NCBI GenBank assembly: GCA_003282985.1
Contig: QBYE01000009.1
Span: 1 to 48,229, forward strand
Direction of reading: 5' to 3'
DNA: 48,229 nt
From: Pelagibacteraceae bacterium AG-325-E08
GTDB taxonomy: Bacteria; Pseudomonadota; Alphaproteobacteria; Pelagibacterales; Pelagibacteraceae
Shown here one piece after another: positions 35,883 through 43,578 of this stretch. Positions within the stretch are counted from its first letter, which is position 1; each line of letters begins with the position of its first letter. Below the pieces are notes generated by a model that ran no database searches, was not told the DNA's origin, and saw only the letters and a list, made by a program, of their open reading frames with translations. The position numbers and the translations under genes were made by a program.

Positions 35883-35957
35883 GGTCCCTTCGTCTATCGG
35901 TTAGGACACGTGGTTTTCATCCTCGAAAGAGGGGTTCGATTCCCCTAGGGACCGCCA
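35883..35957 (+). tRNA. tRNA-Glu (anticodon UUC) with a mismatch in the anticodon stem
   Basis: The 75-nt gene has acceptor stem GGTCCCT/AGGGACC, short D stem GTC/GAC, anticodon loop TTTTCAT (anticodon TTC), T stem AGGGG/CCCCT with loop TTCGATT, discriminator G and encoded CCA. The anticodon stem CGTGG/CCTCG has a central T-T mismatch at pair 29:41. All other parts look functional. Confidence 0.95.
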
Positions 35958-35962
35958 TATTT

Positions 35963-36211
35963 ATGATATTTTATGTTTATATGCTCAAGGGTGTAAATAA
36001 TAAAATAACTAAAACATACGTTGGATACACAAATAATTTAAAATTAAGACTAAAAAAACATAATTCTGGGACAGGAGCTAAATCCACTCGTGGATATAAA
36101 TGGAAAATTATCTATAAAAAAAGATTTTATGATAAAAGATTAGCTATGTCATTCGAATATAAATTAAAAAAAGATTTAAAAAAGAGAAAGTATTTATTAA
36201 GTATTAGTTAA
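35963..36211 (+). CDS. GIY-YIG domain protein (UPF0213/YhbQ-like)
   Basis: The 82-residue protein is a minimal GIY-YIG nuclease domain: FYVYMLKG as the GIY strand, TYVGYTNNLKLRLKKHNSG as the YIG strand and helix (YVGYT in place of YIG), GAKSTRGYKWKIIY, and a conserved Glu in MSFEYKLKK. Stand-alone members of this family are DNA structure-specific nucleases of unclear role. It is 5 bp after tRNA-Glu and 2 bp before the double glycosyltransferase gene. Confidence 0.88.
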   Translation: MIFYVYMLKGVNNKITKTYVGYTNNLKLRLKKHNSGTGAKSTRGYKWKIIYKKRFYDKRLAMSFEYKLKKDLKKRKYLLSIS

Positions 36212-36213
36212 AT

Positions 36214-38319
36214 ATGAAGATTGCATCAATTCTACCTTATAAAGAAAATTATACTAAACAAGGGGCAGGGGCGGTAGCTTTGTGGATTAGTGATTTCATG
36301 AGAGACTCAATATATAAAAGAAATACCTTTGTTTTTGGTAATACAAAATATAAAAATTTTTTAACTAAAAATTATACAAATATTAATATCAGTAATATTA
36401 ATTCAAGACTAAATAGTACTACAAAAGAATATTCATCTAAAATTATAGATAAAATCAAAACTATAAATTTTGATATTATAGAATTACATAACAGACCTAT
36501 AATGGTTAAAGAATTTTTTAAAAAAATTGACTCTAAAATTATTCTATATTTTCATAACGATCCAACAACAATGAAAGGAGCTAAATCAGTTGGAGAACGT
36601 ATTTATCTTTTGGAAAATGTAGATAAGATAGTTTTTATTTCAAAATGGGTAAAGAAAAGATTTTTTAAAGACTTACCAGTACTATCAGATAATAAAACAC
36701 AAGTTATTTATCACAGTATTGATCCAGTAAAAGTAAATGTTAAAAAGAAAAAATATATCATTTTTGTAGGAAAACTTAATGAGTCAAAAGGTTATGATTT
36801 ATATTGTAAATCAATGTTTAAAATTTTAAACAAAAACAATGATTGGAAAGCATATTCAATTGGAGAAGAAAAACGATTTCAAAATTTTCCAACACACAAA
36901 AGACATTTAAACTTAGGACAAATATCTCATGATAAAGTTTTAGATTTTTTAAGTAAATCTGAAATAGCAGTTATACCATCTAGATGGGAAGAACCTTTTG
37001 GAAGAACTGCACTAGAAGCCTCCTCTAGAGGATGTGCAACAATCATATCGAATACAGGGGGTCTTGCAGAGACAACCGATTATGCAATTAAACTTAATGT
37101 ATTAAATGTAAATAATATTGAAAATGAGGTTATTAAATTAATTAAAAATACAAAATTTAGAAAAAACCTTCAAATTAAAAGTAAAAAATTTGTTAAACAC
37201 CAGTTAAAGGACAACTCTAAAAAAATTGATTTAATGAGAGATTCTTTATTCCCATTTAGGAATATCAACGTTAATAGGAATAAATTAAGGATTTTGAATA
37301 TTTATAATATAGCTCAAAAATTAAATCATAGAATTTATAATTTATCGTTAGGTAAGAAATTTACAAATGGCTTTATTAGAAATGGTCATGATGTGATTGA
37401 AATCAGTGATAGAGATTATGTGAGACAAAATAAGGGGCTTAACATATTAAGCATTAAAGATAAATTTCATTCATATTTGATTGAGACATTTAAAAATTAT
37501 AATCCTGATCTTATTATCTTCGGTCACTCCGATAATATTACAGAAAATATTTTATATGATTTTAAAAAACTTAATAAAAACGTAATAATTTCTCAATGGA
37601 ATGAAGATCCTTTTATGAACAACTTAGCTGATAAACTAGATAATAAAGATAAATTAAAAAAATATTTACCACTAGTAGATCATTCTTTTATTACAACAAA
37701 TCCTTCTGTTTTAAATTTTTCCAAAAAAAACAATAAAAATATTCATTTTTTTATGACTCCAGTTGATAAGAATATTGAATGCTTTGATGTCTATAAACTC
37801 AATCCTCATAATGATGTTTTTTACGCTATGAGTCATGGTGTTAATCGAGCTACTTTAAAAGAAGGAAAAACTGATAATAGGGTAAATTTTTTGAATAAAC
37901 TTATAAAGAAAAGTAATGGCATTAAATATGATTTTTATGGTTTTGGAAAACAAGAACCTGTTTGGGGTAATGACTTTTACAAATCTTTATTAAATTCAAA
38001 AATGGCTTTGAATTTAAGTAGAGGAAATCCAATAAAACATTATTCTAGCAATAGAATTGCCTCACTTATGGGCAATGGCTTAATGGTATTTATCGATAAA
38101 AAAGTAGAAATGAATAATTTTTTCAATTCAAATGAAATTGTTTCCTATAAAGATATTGATGATTTAGCTAATAAAATTAAATTCTATAAAAAAAATGATA
38201 ATAAAAGAATTCAAATCGCAAAAAAAGGGAAAGAAAAATATTTCAAAATGTTTAATGAATCCAGGGTTTCTAAATTCATTATTGATAGATCACTCGGTAA
38301 AAAATCATTTTTAATCTGA
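36214..38319 (+). CDS. Two-domain glycosyltransferase (GT4 fused to CgeB-like GT)
   Basis: The 701-residue protein contains two glycosyltransferase units. The N-terminal half (about residues 1-350) is a GT-B fold of GT4 type: substrate-loop GAGAVALWI near the N terminus, IIFVGKLNESKGYDL, and AVIPSRWEEPFGRTALEASSRG (core PSRWEEPFGRTALEA), with the E(x7)E motif. The C-terminal half (about 360-701) resembles CgeB/DUF3880-type transferases: SQWNEDPF, the FYGFGKQEPVWG stretch, and LNLSRGNPIKHYSSNRI (core YSSNRIASLMGNG). Such proteins build surface polysaccharides. It lies next to an orphan tyrosine recombinase, so it may be a laterally acquired gene. Confidence 0.85.
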   Translation: MKIASILPYKENYTKQGAGAVALWISDFMRDSIYKRNTFVFGNTKYKNFLTKNYTNINISNINSRLNSTTKEYSSKIIDKIKTINFDIIELHNRPIMVKEFFKKIDSKIILYFHNDPTTMKGAKSVGERIYLLENVDKIVFISKWVKKRFFKDLPVLSDNKTQVIYHSIDPVKVNVKKKKYIIFVGKLNESKGYDLYCKSMFKILNKNNDWKAYSIGEEKRFQNFPTHKRHLNLGQISHDKVLDFLSKSEIAVIPSRWEEPFGRTALEASSRGCATIISNTGGLAETTDYAIKLNVLNVNNIENEVIKLIKNTKFRKNLQIKSKKFVKHQLKDNSKKIDLMRDSLFPFRNINVNRNKLRILNIYNIAQKLNHRIYNLSLGKKFTNGFIRNGHDVIEISDRDYVRQNKGLNILSIKDKFHSYLIETFKNYNPDLIIFGHSDNITENILYDFKKLNKNVIISQWNEDPFMNNLADKLDNKDKLKKYLPLVDHSFITTNPSVLNFSKKNNKNIHFFMTPVDKNIECFDVYKLNPHNDVFYAMSHGVNRATLKEGKTDNRVNFLNKLIKKSNGIKYDFYGFGKQEPVWGNDFYKSLLNSKMALNLSRGNPIKHYSSNRIASLMGNGLMVFIDKKVEMNNFFNSNEIVSYKDIDDLANKIKFYKKNDNKRIQIAKKGKEKYFKMFNESRVSKFIIDRSLGKKSFLI

Positions 38320-38320
38320 G

Positions 38321-38349
38321 ATATAAGTTTTTATATTCTAATTTTTTTT
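38321..38349 (+). terminator. Weak candidate terminator after the glycosyltransferase
   Basis: An AT-only hairpin (ATATAA-GTTT-TTATAT, 38321-38336) is followed by CTAA and eight Ts (38342-38349), just after the stop codon at 38319. The stem contains no GC pair, so it is weak. Confidence 0.35.
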
Positions 38350-38358
38350 CTCTCTCAT

Positions 38359-39312
38359 TTATAACTTTATTTTATTTAGTGCATTATTTTTAAATATATT
38401 TGCCTCTCTAATATATCTTCTAACCATTTGTGTTGATTTATGACCTGTCATGGCCATTATACTTCGCTCATCTGCACCAGACTCAGCAGCTACTGTTGCA
38501 AATCCGGACCTTAAACTATGACCAGCAAAATTTTTATTTTCGATACCTGCTAAGTTCAAATATTCTTTCATTAATAACACTACTGATTGGTCAGTTAATC
38601 TTTTATCTGTTAGTGATAAACCTTTTGAAAATCTTCTAAAAATAGGGCCAGACTTAATTTTTGAAATTTCTAACCATTTTTGTAAGTTTTTAACAGGACA
38701 GTAAATTTCATTATTAAAGTAGGGTAGTCCTTTGATCATTCCTTCACCGAATTGATCAGTTTTTGATCTTTTGATGGAGATTTTGAGACCCTCAGGCACA
38801 AACTCTAAATCCTCATGATCGATTGAAATTAGCTCAGTTCTTCTAAAACCACCTCCAAAGCCTATTAGGATGATTGCCTTGTCTCTTGACTTCTTAATTT
38901 CCTCAATTTTTTGTTGATTAATTACATTAATTATTGATTTTAAATGATTGATTAATATAGGTTTTTTACCCGTCTGAATACTTCCTTTGACTCTTCTTAT
39001 TCCCATTAAATTTTCAACAATAATTGGATGCTTTGTATCTAAATAATGCCCTTTTAGCTTATGAACCATACCTATTGACACTAATCGTCTTCTTAAAGTG
39101 CTTATTTTAGAATTTTTAGAAAGGTGGGTTAGGTATAGAGAAACAATTTTTGGTTCAGATGGAAGCGAATTTAAACCATGCTTAGCACAAAAAGCACCAA
39201 AATCTTTAAAGTCTGATTTATATGCTCTTAAAGTATTATTAGCTTTAGAGCTTTTGAGATTATTTAAAGTTGCTTCATGAAGCGATTTTAAGTCTGTTGT
39301 CAGTTCATTCAT
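38359..39312 (-). CDS. Tyrosine recombinase/integrase
   Basis: A site-specific recombinase that cuts DNA with a tyrosine nucleophile. The 317-residue protein has an N-terminal SAM-like core-binding domain (about residues 5-110) with NTLRAYKSDFKDF, and a catalytic domain with Arg157 (GFRRTEL), Lys184 (SKTDQ), His265-x-x-Arg268 (HSLRSGF), His291 (GHKS) and Tyr300 (RRYI), so all catalytic residues are in place. It is not obviously XerC/XerD. It lies 2.4 kb from tRNA-Glu and 21 kb from the tRNA-Lys element. No other mobile gene is nearby. A near-perfect 14-bp inverted repeat lies 3 bp upstream of its start. Confidence 0.93.
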   Translation of the reverse strand: MNELTTDLKSLHEATLNNLKSSKANNTLRAYKSDFKDFGAFCAKHGLNSLPSEPKIVSLYLTHLSKNSKISTLRRRLVSIGMVHKLKGHYLDTKHPIIVENLMGIRRVKGSIQTGKKPILINHLKSIINVINQQKIEEIKKSRDKAIILIGFGGGFRRTELISIDHEDLEFVPEGLKISIKRSKTDQFGEGMIKGLPYFNNEIYCPVKNLQKWLEISKIKSGPIFRRFSKGLSLTDKRLTDQSVVLLMKEYLNLAGIENKNFAGHSLRSGFATVAAESGADERSIMAMTGHKSTQMVRRYIREANIFKNNALNKIKL

Positions 39313-39315
39313 ATA

Positions 39316-39350
39316 ATTACTATTGATAACAATTAATTATCATTAGTAAT
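39316..39350. repeat. Inverted repeat upstream of the integrase
   Basis: Arms ATTACTATTGATAA (39316-39329) and TTATCATTAGTAAT (39337-39350) match at 13 of 14 positions, with a 7-bp AT-rich spacer. It starts 3 bp before the integrase ATG (39312 on the minus strand). Options are an operator for autoregulation, an attachment-core site of the recombinase, or an mRNA hairpin over the start (inference). Confidence 0.7.
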
Positions 39351-39394
39351 ATATCAAGTGATTTTTAATGTCAATAGTTTAAATTAAAAAAAAT

Positions 39395-39571
39395 ATGGGT
39401 TCAATAGATGGTGAAATTCCTGCAGTCTGGTTTTTAATTAGTTCGATTGGTTTCGTTATATTAACTTTTATTCAATACAGAAACACTAGAAAGAGCTTTA
39501 ATACGATATTTCTTTCTATAATGGCAATTATTTTCTTTGTAAGTTACATAATTTTATTAATTCCACGTTAA
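39395..39571 (+). CDS. 58-aa two-span membrane protein
   Basis: A short frame starting MGSIDGEIPAVWF and ending YIILLIPR, too small to be listed by most gene finders. It has two hydrophobic segments (about residues 10-27 and 38-57) separated by a basic QYRNTRKS loop, which is a credible hairpin topology. The Ogt-like gene starts 6 bp after its stop, suggesting cotranscription. No family recognised. Confidence 0.6.
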   Translation: MGSIDGEIPAVWFLISSIGFVILTFIQYRNTRKSFNTIFLSIMAIIFFVSYIILLIPR

Positions 39572-39577
39572 AAATCA

Positions 39578-39847
39578 GTGCAGGGAACAAAATTTCAATT
39601 AAAAGTTTGGAAATACCTTAAAACAATACCAAAAGGTAAGGTAAAAACCTATAAACAGGTGGCTATTGGTATAAAAAGCCCTAAATCAGCTCGTGCTGTG
39701 GCTAATGCTTGTGCTAAAAACCCATATGCCCCAAAAATACCCTGTCATAGAGTGATTAGATCTGATGGAGCTCTTGGAGGTTACTCTGGGAGAGGTGGAA
39801 TCAGGCAAAAGCTCAAATTACTTAGATCTGAAAAGGTAGCGATTTAG
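39578..39847 (+). CDS. MGMT-family DNA alkyltransferase domain protein (Ogt/ATL-like)
   Basis: The 89-residue product is the C-terminal DNA-binding/active-site domain of O6-alkylguanine-DNA alkyltransferases: FQLKVWKYLKTIPKGKVKTY at the N terminus, the arginine-finger region SARAVANA, and the active site PCHRVI with the acceptor cysteine intact, followed by LGGYSG. It lacks the N-terminal half of Ada/Ogt. The presence of Cys argues for alkyl transfer rather than an alkyltransferase-like (ATL) protein, which has Trp there. GTG at 39578 is the start because a stop in the same frame lies at 39569-39571. Confidence 0.9.
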   Translation: MQGTKFQLKVWKYLKTIPKGKVKTYKQVAIGIKSPKSARAVANACAKNPYAPKIPCHRVIRSDGALGGYSGRGGIRQKLKLLRSEKVAI

Positions 39848-39867
39848 CCCTATTTTAGGGCTTTTTT
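39846..39867 (+). terminator. Rho-independent terminator of the Ogt-like gene
   Basis: Stem AGCCCTA/TAGGGCT with a TTT loop, followed by six Ts (39862-39867). The stem begins inside the stop codon of the alkyltransferase-domain gene. The strongest intrinsic terminator seen in the window. Confidence 0.85.
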
Positions 39868-40293
39868 ACATTTAAAAAGTCAGTAAAATCAACGTTTTTC
39901 AATCTTTTTAATTGATTTCTTTTAAATTAGCAAAGTTCACCCTTTAGTTGTACCATAAATGAGCCTACACTTAAAATAGACCCCTCTATGGCCGTTTAAA
40001 TGGTATATTCAATTAGTGCATCGCTCTACTATTCAACTATATCAACACTTTTAGAGTACCCTATTTTTCAACTAATTTCATATATGGTATGGTAAAAAAA
40101 GCTTAATTTTCTTGGTTTTTTTAATATTTTTCATTATTAAGCAAAAACTAAGAACTTATTATGAAAATTATTTGTATTTATATTATAAATAAGGGCTTAT
40201 TTTATATTTTAAAAAATACAATAAAAACAATAGTTTAGAATATATTATTAATGTAATACATTAAATATTAGTAAATAAATAATACCTATTATT
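39868..40293. other. Noncoding region with a perfect palindrome
   Basis: About 425 bp with no convincing reading frame on either strand, the longest such stretch here. It lies between two 3' ends (alkyltransferase domain and EamA transporter), so it is not needed as a promoter region. It holds a perfect 17-bp palindrome TTAATGTA-A-TACATTAA at 40248-40264 near the EamA stop. I see no tRNA, known riboswitch or gene remnant in it. Confidence 0.6.
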
Positions 40294-41139
40294 TTACTTT
40301 TTTACTAAGTTTTCTCTTCTGGAGATGTAGATACCACTTAATACAATAATGAATAATCCTAGGAAAGTCCAATTATCTGGGAAATCACTAAAGAAATAAT
40401 AGCCTATAATGATATTTGTAATGATTTCAAAGTAGCTAAATGGAGCTAATTTAGAAGCATCAGCGTATTTGAGGGACAAAATTAAGAATAAGTGCCCTAT
40501 ACAGGCAAATATACCTATGGCAGCCATCATAGACCACTGATTTAAGCTAGGCTTAACCCACACAAATGGCATTACAAAAGATATTATTATGGCCCCTACT
40601 ACTCCAGTTAATAATAAAGTTAATAAAGGATTGTCTGAAGTGCTAAGTTTACGAGTAATAATTAAATAAAATCCATACATAACTCCTGTACCAAGCGCAG
40701 CTAAGCTTGCTAAATTAATTTCAACAAATCCTGGTCTAATAACTACTAAAGAGCCTATAAATCCAATAATTACTGCTGCCCATCTTCTAAAACCAACTTT
40801 TTCTTTAAGAAATATCGGTGAGAAAGCGGTAACAATTAATGGAGCAATAAATGCTAAAGTTAATGCCTTAGCCAAGGATATGACTGATATTGCATAAAAA
40901 AAACAAATATTTGCACAGAGTAATATTAAACCTCTAATAAACTGTAATTTAGGTTTATCAGTCCAAACTAAATTTTGCCTAAAAAAGAAGAACATAATTG
41001 GAAGAGTAAAAGCAACAGTAAAAAAATATCTTGCCCAAGTAATTTGTAAAACTGGTAGATCTGCACTTAAATATTTTGCAAATCCATCCATAATTGGAAG
41101 CATTACCCAAGCCAATAAATTAAAAGTTATAGCCTTCAT
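40294..41139 (-). CDS. EamA/DMT-superfamily transporter
   Basis: The 281-residue protein has ten predicted membrane helices in two EamA repeats, with DGFAKYLSADLPVLQITWARYF at the N terminus (core QITWARYFF) and SLKYADASKLAPFSYFEI in the second repeat (core ADASKLAPFSYFE), typical of the RhaT/RarD-related 'DMT family, permease' group in Alphaproteobacteria. Substrate unknown. It is 20 bp downstream of the AEC transporter and last in the minus-strand group starting at rplM. Confidence 0.88.
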   Translation of the reverse strand: MKAITFNLLAWVMLPIMDGFAKYLSADLPVLQITWARYFFTVAFTLPIMFFFFRQNLVWTDKPKLQFIRGLILLCANICFFYAISVISLAKALTLAFIAPLIVTAFSPIFLKEKVGFRRWAAVIIGFIGSLVVIRPGFVEINLASLAALGTGVMYGFYLIITRKLSTSDNPLLTLLLTGVVGAIIISFVMPFVWVKPSLNQWSMMAAIGIFACIGHLFLILSLKYADASKLAPFSYFEIITNIIIGYYFFSDFPDNWTFLGLFIIVLSGIYISRRENLVKK

Positions 41140-41159
41140 CTATTGAAGAAGGATATAGA

Positions 41160-42062
41160 TTAATTAAAGTATTTTAAAGCAAAGAATACAACTATTGGAA
41201 CAGTTATAAATGACATAAGTGTTGAAACAACAATGGTACTAGCAACACTATCAACAATCTTTTTCGGTGAATATATTGATGCCACAAGATAATTAAGAAC
41301 TGCACTTGGCATTGAACATTGAATTAATAAAACGCCAGCAGCAAATCCCTCTAGATTAAAATATAGGATTAATAAATATCCTATTATAGGACCAATGATT
41401 ACTCGACCTATAGAGGAGAATAATGCTTTATTTAGTGAAAAGACCTTTAGTCTAGTTAAAGCAATTCCTAACGACATTAAAATCAGAAAAATTGTTGCAT
41501 ACATTAAAAGAAAGGTAGTATTTTCAACAAATCCTGGGAGTTTTAAATCATAATAAAGTAAAAATATAGCAATTATAATTGCGTAAAAGGGAGGACTCTT
41601 AAGTATGACATTTAAACTAAATTTTCTATCAGCTAAAAATACACCTAGTGTAAAGTGGCATAAAATAATCAATGCAGATATTGCTGCTGAAACACCAAGA
41701 CCTTGTGAACCATAAGCAAATAAACATATAGGTAAACCCATATTCCCAGTATTGGGCATTGTTAATGGAGGTAATTCTCTAATAATGTCTTTGGTTTTTA
41801 AAAGGTATAATATTATTACTCCTGTAATCATAAATCCACAAATAGCTAATGCGTAATACCAAAAATAATTAAGAAAAATATTGAATGAAATATTTACTGG
41901 ATTTAAAGCATAAATAATCATTGCTGGAGTACCAACGTTAGCAGCAAAATTAGTAATAAAAGTTGTGTCTATTTTTGGATTTTTTTTACCTAAATAATAT
42001 CCAATACCAACAACAAAAAAAACAGGAAATAAAACCTCAAAAAGTTTAATATAAATGTCCAT
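41160..42062 (-). CDS. AEC-family transporter
   Basis: The 300-residue protein has ten predicted membrane helices and the auxin-efflux-carrier-family signature MPNTGNMGLPICLFAYG (core NTGNMGLP) in the fourth/fifth helix region, with SMPSAVLNYLVA in the second half. Bacterial AEC proteins carry organic acids such as malate, or amino-acid derivatives; the substrate here is unknown. Its ATG shares a base with the homoserine dehydrogenase stop codon, so it may act with amino-acid metabolism. Confidence 0.88.
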   Translation of the reverse strand: MDIYIKLFEVLFPVFFVVGIGYYLGKKNPKIDTTFITNFAANVGTPAMIIYALNPVNISFNIFLNYFWYYALAICGFMITGVIILYLLKTKDIIRELPPLTMPNTGNMGLPICLFAYGSQGLGVSAAISALIILCHFTLGVFLADRKFSLNVILKSPPFYAIIIAIFLLYYDLKLPGFVENTTFLLMYATIFLILMSLGIALTRLKVFSLNKALFSSIGRVIIGPIIGYLLILYFNLEGFAAGVLLIQCSMPSAVLNYLVASIYSPKKIVDSVASTIVVSTLMSFITVPIVVFFALKYFN

Positions 42063-43354
42063 TAATTATATAATCTAATTAATGTTGGAAATTTAAGAAT
42101 ATTCTTATTTTTTTTGAATAATGATAAACAATTTCTTGCGTTAATTTCTGTTGTTTTGTGGGTAATAATTACAATAGTTGCTTTCTTATTCTTCTTATCA
42201 GGTGTTTGAATAATTCTTTTCACTGAAATTTTATATTTTGCTAATCTATTTGTTATCAGTGAGAGAACACCTTGTTTATCGTTGACTTCAAATCTAAGAT
42301 ATAAAGAATTAGTATAATTATCATTGTTAAATGGCTTAATTGATCGTCTTTTATTAGATGAAATACCAAAAGGATATTTTGTACTACCTCGTAAAATTGA
42401 TAACAGATCGGCCAACAGAGATGATGATGTTGGACCAGGTCCAGCACCCTCTCCTTGTAAAACACTCTGTCCTACTGGTTTACCTTCTGTAATAACTGCA
42501 TTCATAACACCACTAACATTTCCTATGTATGTGTTTTTACTTACTAAACTTGGATGTACTGTCTCAAATAATTGACCATTAATAATTTCAGAAATTCCAA
42601 GTAATTTAACTCTAAGACCTAACTGATTAGCTATTTTAATATCCTCTAATTTAATATTTTCAATTCCTTCCATTATACATTTATGTTTAGAAATTTTTGT
42701 ATTGAAAGAAAGAGCAGATAATATTCTAATTTTAGCAAAAGCATCAAAGCCATTTAAATCTAACTTTGGATTACCTGGTTCAGCATATCCAAGTTTTTGA
42801 GCTTTTTTTAAGACTTTATCAAAAGTTTCATTGCTGTTTTCCATTTCAGATAAAATATAATTAGTAGTACCATTCAGTATTCCATAGACTTTACTAATTT
42901 TATTTGTAGCCAAACTTTCTTTTATAGTTCTTAAGATAGGTATTCCTCCAGCAACAGAAGCTTCAAACTCTAAATTTACTCTATTTTTTTCTGCTAATTT
43001 AGAAAGATAGTCTCCATGTTTTGCTATTAAAGCTTTATTGGGAGTTATAACATTAACTTTATTTTTTAAAGCAGTTTCTACAACTTTTTTTGAAATACCA
43101 TTTGATAGTCCAATTGACTCAAATAATATGTCAATTTTTTTTAATTTAAATATCTTTAATGGATTTGAGTAAAAAATTTTCTTATCAATTTTGAAACGTC
43201 TTTTCTTATTTTTGTTTTTTGCTGAAATAGCAACTATATTAATTTTTTTTCCTGTCTTAATTTCAATTTCTTTTTTTTTAGAGTTCAGTTCGTTATAAAG
43301 ATATATACCAACTTGACCCAAACCAACTACAGCAATGTTAATAGTCTTATTCAT
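42062..43354 (-). CDS. hom: Homoserine dehydrogenase
   Basis: Reduces aspartate semialdehyde to homoserine, the branch point to threonine and methionine. The 430-residue protein has the Rossmann motif VVGLGQVGIYL, the central substrate-binding domain with NGTTNYILSEM, GYAEPGNPKLDLNG (core GYAEPGNPKLD), and a C-terminal ACT domain (about 345-425) for feedback control. Length is normal for the ACT-containing form. It is adjacent to argC, separated by a small lipoprotein gene, and close to metY, which uses a homoserine ester. Confidence 0.96.
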   Translation of the reverse strand: MNKTINIAVVGLGQVGIYLYNELNSKKKEIEIKTGKKINIVAISAKNKNKKRRFKIDKKIFYSNPLKIFKLKKIDILFESIGLSNGISKKVVETALKNKVNVITPNKALIAKHGDYLSKLAEKNRVNLEFEASVAGGIPILRTIKESLATNKISKVYGILNGTTNYILSEMENSNETFDKVLKKAQKLGYAEPGNPKLDLNGFDAFAKIRILSALSFNTKISKHKCIMEGIENIKLEDIKIANQLGLRVKLLGISEIINGQLFETVHPSLVSKNTYIGNVSGVMNAVITEGKPVGQSVLQGEGAGPGPTSSSLLADLLSILRGSTKYPFGISSNKRRSIKPFNNDNYTNSLYLRFEVNDKQGVLSLITNRLAKYKISVKRIIQTPDKKNKKATIVIITHKTTEINARNCLSLFKKNKNILKFPTLIRLYN

Positions 43355-43578
43355 TAATTTATATCTGGAAATTTACTTTTTTTAATATAATCATCTACAT
43401 AAATTTTATATTCATCAACAGACATTAATCTAATATCATTTGATTTTTCAATAATCTTTATTAATTTTTGGTTATCTACTTTTTTCTTTATACTATCTTC
43501 TGTCCAGTATTTAGAATCATGATTTAACGAACAATTGCTAATAACTATAGCTAAACCAAAATACACTAAAATTCTCAT
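43354..43578 (-). CDS. Small predicted lipoprotein
   Basis: The 74-residue product has a short hydrophobic N terminus with a possible lipobox (VISNC, Cys about residue 17), then a charged, helix-rich region and a basic tail. I recognise no family. It is wedged between hom (1-bp overlap) and argC (4-bp overlap), so it is transcribed with amino-acid synthesis genes, but nothing in it suggests an enzymatic part in them. The tight overlaps on both sides support that it is a real gene. Confidence 0.65.
   Translation of the reverse strand: MRILVYFGLAIVISNCSLNHDSKYWTEDSIKKKVDNQKLIKIIEKSNDIRLMSVDEYKIYVDDYIKKSKFPDIN

Noticed and set aside
35883-40293. tRNA-Glu as the attachment site of the neighbouring integrase
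   Set aside because: I looked for a second copy of the tRNA-Glu 3' end around and after the integrase and found none, so an island with defined ends is not supported.
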